A stretch of 64,000 nt of DNA from Nonomuraea guangzhouensis (lineage in GTDB: Bacteria; Actinomycetota; Actinomycetes; Streptosporangiales; Streptosporangiaceae), in contig NZ_JAHKRM010000038.1 of the NCBI RefSeq assembly GCF_019396345.1, positions 1-64,000 of the forward strand, given 5' to 3'. Shown one piece after another: positions 18,619-29,100 of the stretch (the stretch's first letter is position 1; every line of letters starts with the position of its first letter). The notes under the pieces are model-generated. The model made no database searches. It saw only the letters and a program-made list of their open reading frames with translations, and had not been told where the DNA came from. The position numbers and the translations under genes are program-made.

Positions 18619-19833
18619 ATGGCAGGTACTGATCGCGGTGATCTCACGAGGACGGCGATCCTCGCGCTGCTCGGCACCGTCGGGCCGCTGAGCCGTACCG
18701 AGATAGCGCGCGAGCTGGATCTGAGCCCGGCGAGCGTCACGCAGCTCACCCGCGAGCTCATGGGCTACGGCATGCTCGAGGAGCTCGACCTCAAGCCGTC
18801 GCGCGGCGGGCGGCCCGCCCAGCGGCTCGGGCTGGTGGGCAGCGCGGGCCGGGCGCTCGGCGTGAAGGTGACGGCCGACCATCTGGTGCTGGTCGACGTG
18901 CGGCTCGACGGCGAGGTGCTCGGGGCCTGGGAGTGCCCGTTCGACCCGTCGTCCCCCGAGGCGCTGGACCGGCTGGCCGACGCCGTCGAGTCGGTGGTCT
19001 CGGGCACCGGGCACGGGCTGACGGCGCGTACGCCCGCCTCGACCGGCGACGGGCAGGTGCCGCCGCTGCTCGGGATCGGGGTCGGGGTGCCCGGCAGCGT
19101 GGAGGACCAGGCGGTCGGCACGGTCAACGCGCCGACCCTGGGGTGGCAGGCCATGCCGGTGGGCGAGCGGCTGCGGCGGCGGCTCAAGCTGCCCGTGCTG
19201 GTGGAGAACGACGTCAACGCCCTGGCGGCGGCCGAGCGGCTGTACGGCAGAGGGCGGACCCATCGGGACTTCCTGGTGCTGACCATCGGGCGCGGCGTCG
19301 GCGCGGCGATCGTGGCCGACGGGCGGGTGTACCGGGGTGCCAGGGGCGGGGCCGGGGAGTTCGGGCACGTGCCCGTCGATCCGGCGGGGCCGGTGTGCGG
19401 GTGCGGGGCGCGCGGATGCCTGGAGGCGTACGTCGGCTCGGCGGGCCTGCTGGCCGCAGCCCGCGCCAAGAGCGGCGGCACGGCGAGGCTGGTGGCGGGC
19501 GATCCGGTGGCCCAGGAGGTGTTCGCCGAGGCGGGGGCCGTGCTCGGGCGGGCCGCGGCGGGGCTGATCAACGTGGTGGATCCGGAGGTCGTGGTGGTGC
19601 TCGGCGAGGGTACGGCCGACTGGCCGCTGTGGCGGGCCGGGTTCGATCCGGCCCTCAGGGCGCAGTTGTACCCGGGGCGGCGGGACATCTCGATCGAGGT
19701 GGAGAGCTGGGACGACACCAGCTGGGCCCAGGGCGCGGCGGCCCTCGTGCTGGCCACGCCCTTCGACGCCGCCGGGGCCGCCGGGGAGCAGGGCCGCCTG
19801 GTGCGGGCCCGTCTGATCGGGACGACGCCATGA
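18619..19833 (+). CDS. ROK-family transcriptional regulator
   Basis: ATG 18619 begins a 404-residue protein. An N-terminal winged helix (LTRTAILALLGTVGPLSRTE, then LDLSPASVTQLTRELM, about residues 8-52) is fused to a ROK sugar-binding domain. That domain has GIGVGVPG, NDVNALAAAE, GEFGHVPVDP and the zinc motif CGCGARGCLEAYVG. Regulators of this type release DNA when a sugar or sugar phosphate binds. The gene heads an operon whose next gene overlaps it by ATGA. The likely inducer is therefore an alpha-gluco-oligosaccharide or glucose derivative produced by the downstream enzymes. In-frame codons further upstream lie within the promoter and are not used. Confidence 0.92.
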   Translation: MAGTDRGDLTRTAILALLGTVGPLSRTEIARELDLSPASVTQLTRELMGYGMLEELDLKPSRGGRPAQRLGLVGSAGRALGVKVTADHLVLVDVRLDGEVLGAWECPFDPSSPEALDRLADAVESVVSGTGHGLTARTPASTGDGQVPPLLGIGVGVPGSVEDQAVGTVNAPTLGWQAMPVGERLRRRLKLPVLVENDVNALAAAERLYGRGRTHRDFLVLTIGRGVGAAIVADGRVYRGARGGAGEFGHVPVDPAGPVCGCGARGCLEAYVGSAGLLAAARAKSGGTARLVAGDPVAQEVFAEAGAVLGRAAAGLINVVDPEVVVVLGEGTADWPLWRAGFDPALRAQLYPGRRDISIEVESWDDTSWAQGAAALVLATPFDAAGAAGEQGRLVRARLIGTTP

Positions 19834-20774
19834 CCGCCAGCCGCACGGACGCCCGCACGGACTCCCGGCACGCCCTCCGTACACACGCAATGGCCGCGCC
19901 GCGGCGACGGTGGCGGTACGCCGGGACCGTGGCCGTGTTCCTGCTGCCCAGCCTGATCCCGCTGACCCTGTACACGCTGATCCCGATGGTCGCCTCGTTC
20001 TGGACGAGCCTCCACGAATGGGACCTCATCACCGAGATGCGCTGGGTCGGCCTCGGCAACTACCTCGAACTGCTCGGCGACGCCGGGACCCGGGCCGCGT
20101 TCCTGCACACGCTGTACTTCATCGCCGGTTACCTGCCGCTCGTCTACCTGGGCGGGCTGGGGCTGGCGCTGCTGCTGAACCGGGCGATGCCGGGGCGCGG
20201 GCTGCTGCGCGGCGTCTACTTCCTGCCCGTCATCACCAGCTGGGTCGTCGTGGCGCTGATGTGGAAGTGGCTGCTCAACCCGGCCAGCGGGGTGGTCAAC
20301 TGGGCGCTGGGGCTGTTGGGCGTCAGCGGGCCCGGCTGGTGGACCGATCCCGACTGGGCGATGCCGTCGATCATCTTCGCCTCGGCCTGGAAGGACCTGG
20401 GCTTCGTGATGATCATCCTGCTGGCGGGGCTGCAGGCGATCCCGAAGGAGTTCCAGGAGGCCGCCATGGTCGACGGGGCGACGCCCTTCCGCCGGTTCCG
20501 GCACATCACGCTGCCGCTGCTGTCGCCGTCGTCGTTCTTCGTGGTGGTGATCTCGCTGATCAACGGCTTCCAGGTCTTCGACCAGGTGAAGATCATGACG
20601 GGTGGCGGGCCCGGCGGCGCGACGCAGGTCGTCGTGTCGCAGATCTACGACCTCACCTTCAGGTACGGCCGGGCGGGCGCGGCCTCGGCGCTGTCGTGGC
20701 TGCTGTTCGCCCTGGTGCTGCTCGTGACGATCGTGCAGATCCGGGGGCAGAGGCGGTGGGTGACCTATGGGTAA
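19830..20774 (+). CDS. CUT1 sugar ABC transporter permease (MalF-like)
   Basis: The gene overlaps the ROK gene by four bases and encodes 314 residues. After a variable N-terminus there are six hydrophobic helices. The EAA loop (EAAMVDGATPFRRFRHITLP, about residues 210-229) contacts the ATPase. The first helix, FLLPSLIPLTLYTLIPMVAS, is typical of MalF/UgpA-type permeases for oligosaccharides. No ATPase gene is present in the operon. In actinomycetes such transporters usually share one MsiK-type ATPase encoded elsewhere, and that is assumed here. It probably imports the oligosaccharide made by the secreted GH31 enzymes. Confidence 0.93.
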   Translation: MTASRTDARTDSRHALRTHAMAAPRRRWRYAGTVAVFLLPSLIPLTLYTLIPMVASFWTSLHEWDLITEMRWVGLGNYLELLGDAGTRAAFLHTLYFIAGYLPLVYLGGLGLALLLNRAMPGRGLLRGVYFLPVITSWVVVALMWKWLLNPASGVVNWALGLLGVSGPGWWTDPDWAMPSIIFASAWKDLGFVMIILLAGLQAIPKEFQEAAMVDGATPFRRFRHITLPLLSPSSFFVVVISLINGFQVFDQVKIMTGGGPGGATQVVVSQIYDLTFRYGRAGAASALSWLLFALVLLVTIVQIRGQRRWVTYG

Positions 20775-21573
20775 GGCACTCCGCTACCTGCTGGTGGGCC
20801 TCGGCGCGGTGGTCATGCTGTTCCCGTTCGCCTGGGCGGTGATCACGTCGATCACACCGGGCGACGCGGTGCTGGCCGTGCCACCGGACTTCACGCCGGA
20901 CGACGCGAGCCTCGACGCGTACGGCAAGCTGCTCGACACGCTGCCCTTCTGGCGGATCGTGGCGAACAGCGCCTGGATCGGGGCGGCCTCCACCATGCTG
21001 CAGCTCGTCACCAGCGCGATGGCCGCCTACGCGTTCGCCAGGCTGCCGTTCCCGGGCCGGGGGGCGCTGTTCTCCGTCTACCTGGCGACGCTGATGATGC
21101 CGCTGCCCGTGCTGGTCGTGCCGCTGTTCATCGAGATGCGGACGTTCAACCTGGTCGACACCTACTTCGCGCTGCTGGCGCCGACCATCGCGTCGGCGTT
21201 CGGGGTGTTCCTGCTGCGGCAGGCCATCAACCAGGTGCCGAAGGAGTTCGACGAGGCGGCCGTGCTGGACGGCGCCGGACATTTCCGCATTTTTCTGTAT
21301 GTGGTGCTGCCGCTGATCAGGCCGGCGCTGGCGACGTTCGCCATCTTCGGCTTCATGGCCAGCTGGAACAGCTACCTCTGGCCGCTGATCATCATCAAGT
21401 CGCCCGAGTTCATGACACTGCCGCTGGGCCTGGCCACGCTGCACGGCCAGTTCACCACCGAGTGGGACGTGGTCATGGCGGGCTCGGTGATCAGCGTGGT
21501 GCCGATCCTCATCCTGTACGTCTTCGCGCAGAAGCACGTCATCGCCAGCGTCGCGCAGAGCGGGCTCAAGTAA
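20767..21573 (+). CDS. CUT1 sugar ABC transporter permease (MalG-like)
   Basis: This 268-residue second permease overlaps the first by eight bases. It has about six membrane helices and an EAA loop (DEAAVLDGAGHFRIFLYVVLP). The C-terminal end QKHVIASVAQSGLK is characteristic of the MalG partner, where the tail reaches into the ATPase dimer. MMPLPVLVVPLFIEM and FMASWNSYLWPLII are conserved helix segments. It forms the membrane channel together with the upstream permease. The SBP gene follows after ten bases. Confidence 0.94.
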   Translation: MGKALRYLLVGLGAVVMLFPFAWAVITSITPGDAVLAVPPDFTPDDASLDAYGKLLDTLPFWRIVANSAWIGAASTMLQLVTSAMAAYAFARLPFPGRGALFSVYLATLMMPLPVLVVPLFIEMRTFNLVDTYFALLAPTIASAFGVFLLRQAINQVPKEFDEAAVLDGAGHFRIFLYVVLPLIRPALATFAIFGFMASWNSYLWPLIIIKSPEFMTLPLGLATLHGQFTTEWDVVMAGSVISVVPILILYVFAQKHVIASVAQSGLK

Positions 21574-21583
21574 AGGAACCACC

Positions 21584-22846
21584 ATGTCACAGAGAATCAG
21601 GGTCGCCGCTTCCCTGGCGGCCGCCGCGCTGCTCGCCACCGCCTGCTCCCAGGGCTCGGCGACGAAGGCCCCGTCCGGTGAGGGCGGCAAGGTGACGCTG
21701 CGGTACTTCACGTTCTCGGCCGCGCCCGACCACGTGAAGGACCTGGACAAGATCGAGAAAGCCTTCGAGAAGGAGAACCCGAAGATCGACGTGGTCGTGG
21801 AGACCGCGCCCTTCGACGAGTACTTCACCAAGCTCCAGACCAGCATCGCGGGCGGCACCGCACCTGACACCTTCGAGCTCAACTACGAGAACTTCGTCAC
21901 CTACGCCAGCGCGGGCTCGCTGCTCGACCTCGACACGGTGAAGGGCGACGGCGACCCGTCGGTGTACGCCAAGGAGTCGCTCGACGCCTTCCAGCGCGAC
22001 GGCAAGCAGTACGCGCTGCCCGCGTCGTTCTCCACGGTCGTGCTCTTCTACAACAAGGACCTGTTCGACAAGGCCGGAGTGGCCCCGCCGACGGCCGAGT
22101 GGACCTGGGCCGACGAGCAGGCCGCCGCCGCGAAGCTGACCGACAAGAAGAAGGGCGTCTTCGGCGACTTCCAGCCGGTGCAGTTCTTCGAGTTCTACAA
22201 GACGCTCAAGCAGGCGGGCGGCGAGTTCCTGTCGGCCGACGGCAAGAAGTCGGCCTTCAACAGTCCGGCCGGGGTCAAGGCGGCGCAGTGGCTGGTTTCC
22301 AAGGTGGGTAAGACGATGCCGACCGAGGCGGAGATCGGCGGCACCGCCGACTACGACACGAACCTCTTCAAGTCCGGCAAGCTCGCCATGTGGCACAACG
22401 GCATCTGGCAGTTCGCCGGGCTGAAGGACGCGCCGTTCACCTGGGACGTGGTCGTCGAGCCCGGTGACGCCGCCAAGGCCAGCGCCGTCTTCCACAACGC
22501 CGTCGCCGCCTCCTCGGGCACCAAGCACGGCAAGGAGGCGTGGGCCTGGGCCCGGTTCCTGTCGTCGTCGAACACCGCGGCGACCACCCGCGTCGAGTCG
22601 TCCTGGGAGCTGCCGCCGGTCGCCGACCAGGCGGTGCTGTCCGGCTACCTCAAGGACCCCAAGCCCGCCAATCGCCAGGCGGTGTTCGACTCGCTGAAGT
22701 CGATCGCGCTGCCGCCGGTCATCAAGCGCCAGCAGGAGATGCAGGACGCCGTGACCAAGCAGCTCACCGAGGCCGCCGCCGGGCGCAAGCCGGTGGAGGA
22801 GGCGCTCAAGACCGCCGCCGCCGACGTAGACGCCCTGCTGTCTTAG
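21584..22846 (+). CDS. Extracellular solute-binding lipoprotein for oligosaccharides
   Basis: The 420-residue protein begins with an export signal and a lipobox (LATAC, lipidated Cys21), so it is anchored to the outer face of the membrane. The mature part has the family 1 (MalE/UgpB-like) pattern. It begins VTLRYFTFSAAPD and continues with AGGTAPDTFELNY, YALPASFSTVVLFYNKDLFDKAG and GKLAMWHNGIWQF. It delivers sugar to the two permeases just upstream. Its ligand is inferred to be the cyclic or linear alpha-glucan product of the downstream enzymes. The next gene starts nine bases after the stop with its own AGGAG. Confidence 0.93.
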   Translation: MSQRIRVAASLAAAALLATACSQGSATKAPSGEGGKVTLRYFTFSAAPDHVKDLDKIEKAFEKENPKIDVVVETAPFDEYFTKLQTSIAGGTAPDTFELNYENFVTYASAGSLLDLDTVKGDGDPSVYAKESLDAFQRDGKQYALPASFSTVVLFYNKDLFDKAGVAPPTAEWTWADEQAAAAKLTDKKKGVFGDFQPVQFFEFYKTLKQAGGEFLSADGKKSAFNSPAGVKAAQWLVSKVGKTMPTEAEIGGTADYDTNLFKSGKLAMWHNGIWQFAGLKDAPFTWDVVVEPGDAAKASAVFHNAVAASSGTKHGKEAWAWARFLSSSNTAATTRVESSWELPPVADQAVLSGYLKDPKPANRQAVFDSLKSIALPPVIKRQQEMQDAVTKQLTEAAAGRKPVEEALKTAAADVDALLS

Positions 22847-22854
22847 GAGATTCG

Positions 22855-23937
22855 TTGTCCCTCGTGTCGCACAGCCTCGATGTGATCCAGAGGCTCCAGT
22901 CCCCCACCGGCGCCTATCCGGCGTCGCCCACCTTCTCCGCCTACCGCGGCTACTCGTGGCTGCGTGACGGGGCGTTCATCGCCGAGGGGGTGAGCAGGCA
23001 CGGCGACGCCGCCGGTGCGGACGCCTTCCACACCTGGTGCGCCCGGGTGATCGGCGACCGGGCGGGGCAGGTCGACTCGCTCGTCTCGCGGGCGGGGCGC
23101 GGTGAGCCGGTCTCGCCCGCCGAGATGCTGCCGACCCGGTTCACGCTCGACGGCGTGGACGGGGACGTCGACTGGTGGGACTTCCAGCTCGACGGCTACG
23201 GCACGTGGCTGTGGGCGCTGCGAGAGCACTCCTTCCGGCAGGGCCGTGCGGTTCCGGGGGTGGAGAAGGGGGTGCGGACGGCGGCCCGGTATCTCACCTC
23301 GTTCTGGGAGATGCCGTGTTACGACTGGTGGGAGGAGCACGTCGAGCAGCGGCACGTGGCGACGCTGGGGGCGGTGCACGCGGGGTTGCGGGCGGCCATC
23401 GCGCTGGGCGTGCTGAGCGGGCCGGAGTCGGCGGCGGCCGGGCGCGCGGTGGAGGGCATCGCCGCCCTCGTGGCCGCCGAGGGGCTGGTCGGCGGGCGTC
23501 TCACGAAGTGGCTGGGCAGTGACGCCGTGGATGCCAGCCTGCTCGCCTGCGTCGAGCCGTTCGGGCTCTACGCGGCCGATCATCCGGTCGGCGCGGCGAC
23601 GGTGGCCGAGGTGGAGCGGCAACTGGCCGTGGACGGCGGGGTGTACCGGTACCTGGCCGACACCTTCTACGGCGGCGGGCGGTGGGTGCTGCTGGCCGGT
23701 TTCCTCGGCTGGAACCACGCGCGGGCCGGGCGGCGCGAGGAGGCCCTGAGGTACCTGGACTGGATGGCGGCCCAGGCGACCGCCGAAGGTGACCTGCCCG
23801 AGCAGGTGTCCGACCGGCTGCTGGCGCCCGAACGACTCCAGGAGTGGCTGGACCGGTGGGGCACCGTGGCCACGCCGCTGCTGTGGTCGCACGGGATGTA
23901 CCTGATTCTCGCCGACGAGCTGGGGGTGCGGGCATGA
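22855..23937 (+). CDS. GH15 glycoside hydrolase, probable intracellular isomaltose/alpha-1,6-glucoside glucohydrolase
   Basis: From TTG 22855 (AGGAG upstream) the protein has 360 residues and no signal peptide. It shows the (alpha/alpha)6 GH15 catalytic core: YSWLRDGAFIAEG (about 33-45) with the substrate-binding Arg-Asp, DWWDFQLDGYGTWLWAL, and DWWEEHVEQRHVAT with the general acid at Glu160/161. GDLPEQVS holds the likely general base Glu316. Compared with secreted glucoamylases it is short and lacks starch-binding domains. GH15 isomaltose glucohydrolase is known from Kribbella flavida (recalled). Since the neighbouring GH31 pathway would release isomaltose in the cell, that is the best guess. 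It overlaps the next gene by ATGA. Confidence 0.82.
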   Translation: MSLVSHSLDVIQRLQSPTGAYPASPTFSAYRGYSWLRDGAFIAEGVSRHGDAAGADAFHTWCARVIGDRAGQVDSLVSRAGRGEPVSPAEMLPTRFTLDGVDGDVDWWDFQLDGYGTWLWALREHSFRQGRAVPGVEKGVRTAARYLTSFWEMPCYDWWEEHVEQRHVATLGAVHAGLRAAIALGVLSGPESAAAGRAVEGIAALVAAEGLVGGRLTKWLGSDAVDASLLACVEPFGLYAADHPVGAATVAEVERQLAVDGGVYRYLADTFYGGGRWVLLAGFLGWNHARAGRREEALRYLDWMAAQATAEGDLPEQVSDRLLAPERLQEWLDRWGTVATPLLWSHGMYLILADELGVRA

Positions 23938-26180
23938 TCCGGCATCGGCCGTACGGGTCCGGGCATCCGTACGCCACGAGCGAGGACCAGCGCGTACCGG
24001 CCTGGCCGGTGGACGGCGAGGCGGTGGAGCTGCGGGTGCGGGCTTCGGCGAAGGTCGTCTCGTTGGTGTGCGAGTGGGCCGCCGACGGGGCGGCGCCCGT
24101 CGAACTGCCGCTGACCAGGGCGGGTGCCGCACCGGAGCCGGACGCGGCGGAAACAGCGGAGGCGGAGGAAGCGGCGGAGACCGTTGACGGCGGGCATCTG
24201 GCCGCGGCGCAGGCCAGGGCCGCGCGGGCCGCCGCCGGGTCGTGGGTGACGTGCTCGCCCGTGCTGCGCGCCGGGCAGCGGTACGCCTACCGGTTCCGGG
24301 CCGCGATGGACGGCGGTGCGAGCCGTACCAGCCGGTGGTTCGAGGTGACGGCGGCGGCGTGGGGCCCGGCGGGCGGGAAGCTCGTCGTGCGCGGTGCCGA
24401 CCGGGTGGTGCCGGGGAGCGTGCGGTGGCTGGTCGGCGGGGACGGCGCGCGGCGGGTGCGGTTCGAGCTGGCGCTGGCCGAGGGTGAGCACGTGGTGGGG
24501 TTCGGCGAGCGGTTCGACGCGGTGGACCAGCGCGGGCGGCGGCTGGACGCGGTGGTGTTCGAGCAGTACAAGGCGCAGGGGGCGCACGGCAGGACGTACC
24601 TGCCGATGCCGTTCGCGCTCGTGGTCGGCGGGGCGGCGAGCTGGGGGTTCCACGTCGAGACGTCCCGGCGGACCTGGTACGACGTCGGCGCGTCCCGGCC
24701 GGACCGGCTGGTCGTGGAGGCCGAGGTGGGGCCGGACGGCGAGCCCTCGGTGCGGCTGTACGACGGCGAGACCCCGGCCGGCGTGCTGCGGGACTTCCTG
24801 GACGAGGTGGGGCGGCCGACGGAGCTGCCCTCGTGGGTGTTCCGGCTGTGGGCCAGCGGCAACGAGTGGAACACGCAGGAGCGCGTGCTGGCCGAGATGG
24901 ACCGGCACCGCGAGCACGACATCCCGGTGGGCGCGCTGGTCATCGAGGCGTGGAGCGACGAGACGACGTTCACCGCCTTCCGCGGGGCCGCGTACGAGCC
25001 GTCGGAGGAGCCGCACCGGCTGGCGGACTACGCCTTCCCGCCGGACGGGCCGTGGCCGGACCCCAAGGGCATGGTGGACGAGCTGCACCAGCGGGACATC
25101 AAGGTGCTGCTCTGGCAGATCCCGCTGCAGAAGATGCGCCCGCACCCGCGGCACCAGGCCGCCGTGGACGCCCGGCAGCTCGTCGAGAACGGCTACGGGG
25201 TCAGACAGGCCGACGGCCGGCCGTACCGGAACCGGGGCTGGTGGTTCCCGCTGGCGCTCATGCCCGACCTGTCGTCGCCCGAGGTCCGCGACTGGTGGAC
25301 GGCCAAGCGGGCCTACCTGGTGGACGAGGTGGGCGTGGACGGGTTCAAGACCGACGGCGGCGAGCACGCGTGGGGCCACGACCTGCGTTACGCCGACGGG
25401 CGCAGGGGCGACGACGGCAACGGCCTCTTCCCCGTGCACTACGCGCGGGCGTTCGGCGAGTTGCTGGAGCGCTACGGCAAGGCGCCCGTGACGTTCAGCC
25501 GGGCCGGCTTCGCCGGATCCCAGCCGCACGGCGCGTTCTGGGCGGGGGACGAGGACTCGACGTGGGAGGCGTTCCGTTCGTCGGTGAGGGCCGGGATCAC
25601 CGCCTCGGCCTGCGGGATCGTCTACTGGGGCTGGGACCTGGCCGGGTTCTCCGGTGACCTGCCCGACGCCGAGCTCTACCTGCGGGCGGCCGGGGCGTCG
25701 GCGTTCATGCCGATCATGCAGTACCACTCGGAGTTCAACCACCACCGCGCGCCCATCAGGGACCGCACCCCGTGGAACGTGGCCGAGCAGACCGGCGACG
25801 ACCGGGTGCTGCCGCTCTTCCGGCGGCTGGCCAAGGTACGCGAGCGGCTCGTGCCGTATCTGACGGGACAGGCCCGCCAGGCGGTCGGCGGCGGGGCGCC
25901 GCTGATGCGCGGGCTGTTCTTCGACCACCCGGACGACCCGCGGGTGTGGGAACGCCCGCTGCAGTACAAGCTGGGCGACGCGCTGCTGGTGGCGCCAGTG
26001 ACGGCGCCCGGCGTCACGGAACTGCCGGTCTACCTGCCACGGGGCGAATGGGTCGACGTCTGGACCGGCCACAACCATCGCGGCGGGCGCGAGGTCACGC
26101 TGCCCGCGCCGCTCGACCATCCGCCGGTCCTCTGTACGGCGGAGCACTGGCCACACCTCTCCCCCGTGTTCACGACCTGA
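23934..26180 (+). CDS. Cytoplasmic GH31 alpha-glucosidase-type enzyme, candidate cycloalternan-degrading enzyme
   Basis: ATG 23934 opens a 748-residue protein without a signal peptide. An N-terminal beta domain contains an Ala/Glu-rich insertion (about residues 65-100). Next comes the GH31 (beta/alpha)8 barrel with nucleophile Asp474 in VDGFKTDGGE and acid/base Asp539 in WAGDEDS, then C-terminal beta domains. The barrel shares EWNTQ, EAWSDETTF, LLWQIPL and GFKTDG with the secreted GH31 encoded next, so the two are paralogues. This mirrors the relation between cycloalternan-forming and cycloalternan-degrading GH31 enzymes described in Listeria and Trueperella. Opening of an imported cyclic tetrasaccharide to isomaltose is therefore the favoured role. 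A general alpha-glucosidase or alpha-xylosidase remains possible. Confidence 0.85.
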   Translation: MIRHRPYGSGHPYATSEDQRVPAWPVDGEAVELRVRASAKVVSLVCEWAADGAAPVELPLTRAGAAPEPDAAETAEAEEAAETVDGGHLAAAQARAARAAAGSWVTCSPVLRAGQRYAYRFRAAMDGGASRTSRWFEVTAAAWGPAGGKLVVRGADRVVPGSVRWLVGGDGARRVRFELALAEGEHVVGFGERFDAVDQRGRRLDAVVFEQYKAQGAHGRTYLPMPFALVVGGAASWGFHVETSRRTWYDVGASRPDRLVVEAEVGPDGEPSVRLYDGETPAGVLRDFLDEVGRPTELPSWVFRLWASGNEWNTQERVLAEMDRHREHDIPVGALVIEAWSDETTFTAFRGAAYEPSEEPHRLADYAFPPDGPWPDPKGMVDELHQRDIKVLLWQIPLQKMRPHPRHQAAVDARQLVENGYGVRQADGRPYRNRGWWFPLALMPDLSSPEVRDWWTAKRAYLVDEVGVDGFKTDGGEHAWGHDLRYADGRRGDDGNGLFPVHYARAFGELLERYGKAPVTFSRAGFAGSQPHGAFWAGDEDSTWEAFRSSVRAGITASACGIVYWGWDLAGFSGDLPDAELYLRAAGASAFMPIMQYHSEFNHHRAPIRDRTPWNVAEQTGDDRVLPLFRRLAKVRERLVPYLTGQARQAVGGGAPLMRGLFFDHPDDPRVWERPLQYKLGDALLVAPVTAPGVTELPVYLPRGEWVDVWTGHNHRGGREVTLPAPLDHPPVLCTAEHWPHLSPVFTT

Positions 26181-26193
26181 TAGGAGCTCCCCC

Positions 26194-29100
26194 GTGATCC
26201 GGTTACGGTCGGGCGTCATCGTCGCGGTGATCGCCCTGCTGGCCTCCCTCGTGACCGTCCCCGCGTACGCGCTCGACGGCATCTTCCACAACCCGACCGG
26301 AATCGACGACCTCTACTCCAGCGAGCCGACGGAACGCGCGCCCCGGGACCCGATGGCCGGGGACGCGGTCCAGATCAACGCCACCACCTGGCCCATCGAG
26401 ACCGGCCAGACCGTCTGGGTGACCTGGACCAAGAACGGAACGGCCCAGACCCCGATCGGCGCCGCCTGGGACCACAACAGCGGCAACAACAGCTACTGGA
26501 AGATCAACCTGGGCTCCTTCGCCCGGGGTGACAAGATCTCCTACACGGTCAACGCGGACGTGAACGGGGGCGGGCAGAAGAGCACGGGCCCGTTCGCGTT
26601 CACGGTCACCTCATGGAGCACGGTGACGAACGTGACCGGCTACACGAACAACAGCACGTCAGTAGATGTCACGACCGGCGACAGCGCGGGGAGCTTCACG
26701 CCGAAGATCCGCTTCGCCTTCCCGGCACTCGACCGCTTCCGCACGCAGATCGCCCCCAGCGGGCAGGGTCTGAATATTTCCGGTGTGACCGGCTACACGG
26801 TGACGGATTCGGCGAGCACCCTCACCCTCTCGACCACGAGCCTGGTGTTGAAGATCCAGAAGTCGCCCTACCGGCTGTCGGTCTACAAGGGCGACGGGAC
26901 GACGCTGATCACCCGCCAGTACGACCCGGCCACCTTCAGGAACATCGGCTGGGCCAGCGACGGCGCCACCACGGTCACCAAGATCGAGGACCACTTCATG
27001 TCGCCGTCGGGCGAGCGGTTCGAGGGCTTCGGCGAGCGCTACGACCGCCTCGACCAGCGCGGCACCGACGTGCACAACTACGTCTACAACCAGTACCGCG
27101 ACCAGGGCAGCACCCGGCGCACCTACCTGAGCGTGCCGTTCTTCCTGAATTCGGCAGGTTACGGGGTCTACATCCCCAGCACCCGGTACGCCATCTTCAA
27201 CCTCAACACCCACCTCAGCGACCTGGCGGGCTTCACCGTCGACACGGGCGGCGCGCTCGACTCGACGCTGGACTACCACTTCTTCGCCGGCACGCCCGCG
27301 GAGATCGTGGACGACTACACCGCGGTCAGCGGCCGGCCGGAGCTGCCGCCCAAGTGGGCGTTCGGCGTGTGGATGTCGGCCAACGAGTGGAACACCCAGG
27401 CCGAGGTGGAGAGCGAGCTGGACAAGGTCGGCACGAACAGGATCCCGCACACGGCGATGGTGCTGGAGCAGTGGAGCGACGAGGCCACGTTCTACCTGTG
27501 GCACGGCGCCACGTACACGCCCAGCGCCGGCAGCGGGAAACTCGCCTACAGCGACCTGACGTTCCCGGCGGGCGGCGAGTGGCAGGACCCGAGGGCCATG
27601 GTCGCCAACGCCCACAGTAAGGGGATCAAGATGATCCTCTGGCAGATCCCGGTGTTCAAGGAGAACTTCGACACCAATCCCCCGACCGCGCCGCAGCAGC
27701 ATCTCAACGACAAGAGCTACGCCCAGGCACAGGGATATGTCGCGAAAAATCCGTCCAACGCGCCGTATCGGATTCCGACCGGGCAATGGTTCGGCGACAG
27801 CATGGTCCCCGACTTCACCAGCGCGGCGGCGACGAGCTGGTGGATGAGCAAGCGCGACTATCTGATGAACGACGTCGGCATCGACGGCTTCAAGACCGAC
27901 GGCAGCGAGGCGATCTTCGGCAGGGGCGTCGCGTTCGCCGACGGCCGCAAGGGCGACGCGATGCACAACGCCTATCCGAACAGCTACACCAAGGCGTACC
28001 GCGACTACGTCAAGGCCGAGAACGCGGACAACGTCATCTTCAGCAGGGCGGCCACGTCCGGCGGCCAGCAGAACTCGATCTTCTGGGCCGGCGACCAGAA
28101 CTCCAGCTTCTCAGCCTTCCAGGAGGCGGTCAGGGCCCAGCTCAGCGCCGGGCAGTCCGGGGTGCCGTACACGGCCTGGGACCTGGCGGGCTTCACCGGT
28201 GACTTCCCCAGCGCCGAGCTCTACCTGCGGGCGGCGGCGCAGGCGACGTTCTCGCCGGTCATGCAGTATCACTCCGAGAAGTCGAACCCGGGCACGTCCG
28301 AGGCCCGCACGCCGTGGAACGTGCAGGCGCGCAGCGGCGACACGACGGTCGTGCCGACCTTCCGCAAGTTCGCCGACGTCCGGATGAACCTGATCCCCTA
28401 CCTCTACACCGAGGCCAAGGCCAGCTCGACCACCGGGGCGCCGATGATGCGGGCGATGAGCTTCGCCTTCCCCGGCGACGCAACGGCCGCGGCGCAGGAC
28501 CAGCAGTATCTGTTCGGCTCGCAACTGCTCGTCGCGCCGGTCACCACGCAGGGCGCGACGTCGAGGAACGTCTACCTGCCCGCCGGCGAGTGGTACGACC
28601 TGTGGAACGGCGGCCGCTTCACCGGCCCCGGCACCAAGTCCTACGCCACGGCCCTCGACACGATCCCGGTCTACGCCAAGCCGGGCGCGATCATCCCGCT
28701 CAACCTCAACACGAACTACGAGCTCGGCGGCGAGATCGGCAACAGCGTCACCAGCTATCCGAACCTGGTCTTCCGGATCTACCCGTCGGGCAGCTCCTCG
28801 TACTCCTACTTCGAGGACTCGGCGAACACGAACCGGACGATCAGCTCAGCCGAGAACTGGGCCGGGCACCAGGTGGCCGTGACCGTGCCCGCCCTCACCA
28901 CGACCAGCACGCTGCAGGTGGCGAGCACGAAGCCCACCTCGGTGACCGGCGCGACCGCGCGGGCCACGCTGGCGGCGCTCCAGGCGGCGGCCGAGGGCTG
29001 GTGGTGGGACCCGGTGCGGCAGCTCACCTACGTCAAGCTGGCCGGCAGTGCGTCGAGCAGGACCGTCACGCTCAACGGCGTGGACAAGGCGGCGTACGAG

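Noticed and set aside
26659..27966. A 435-codon minus-strand frame inside the secreted GH31 gene.
   Set aside because: Its composition follows the third-position bias of the sense gene, and it has no start site or recognisable domain.
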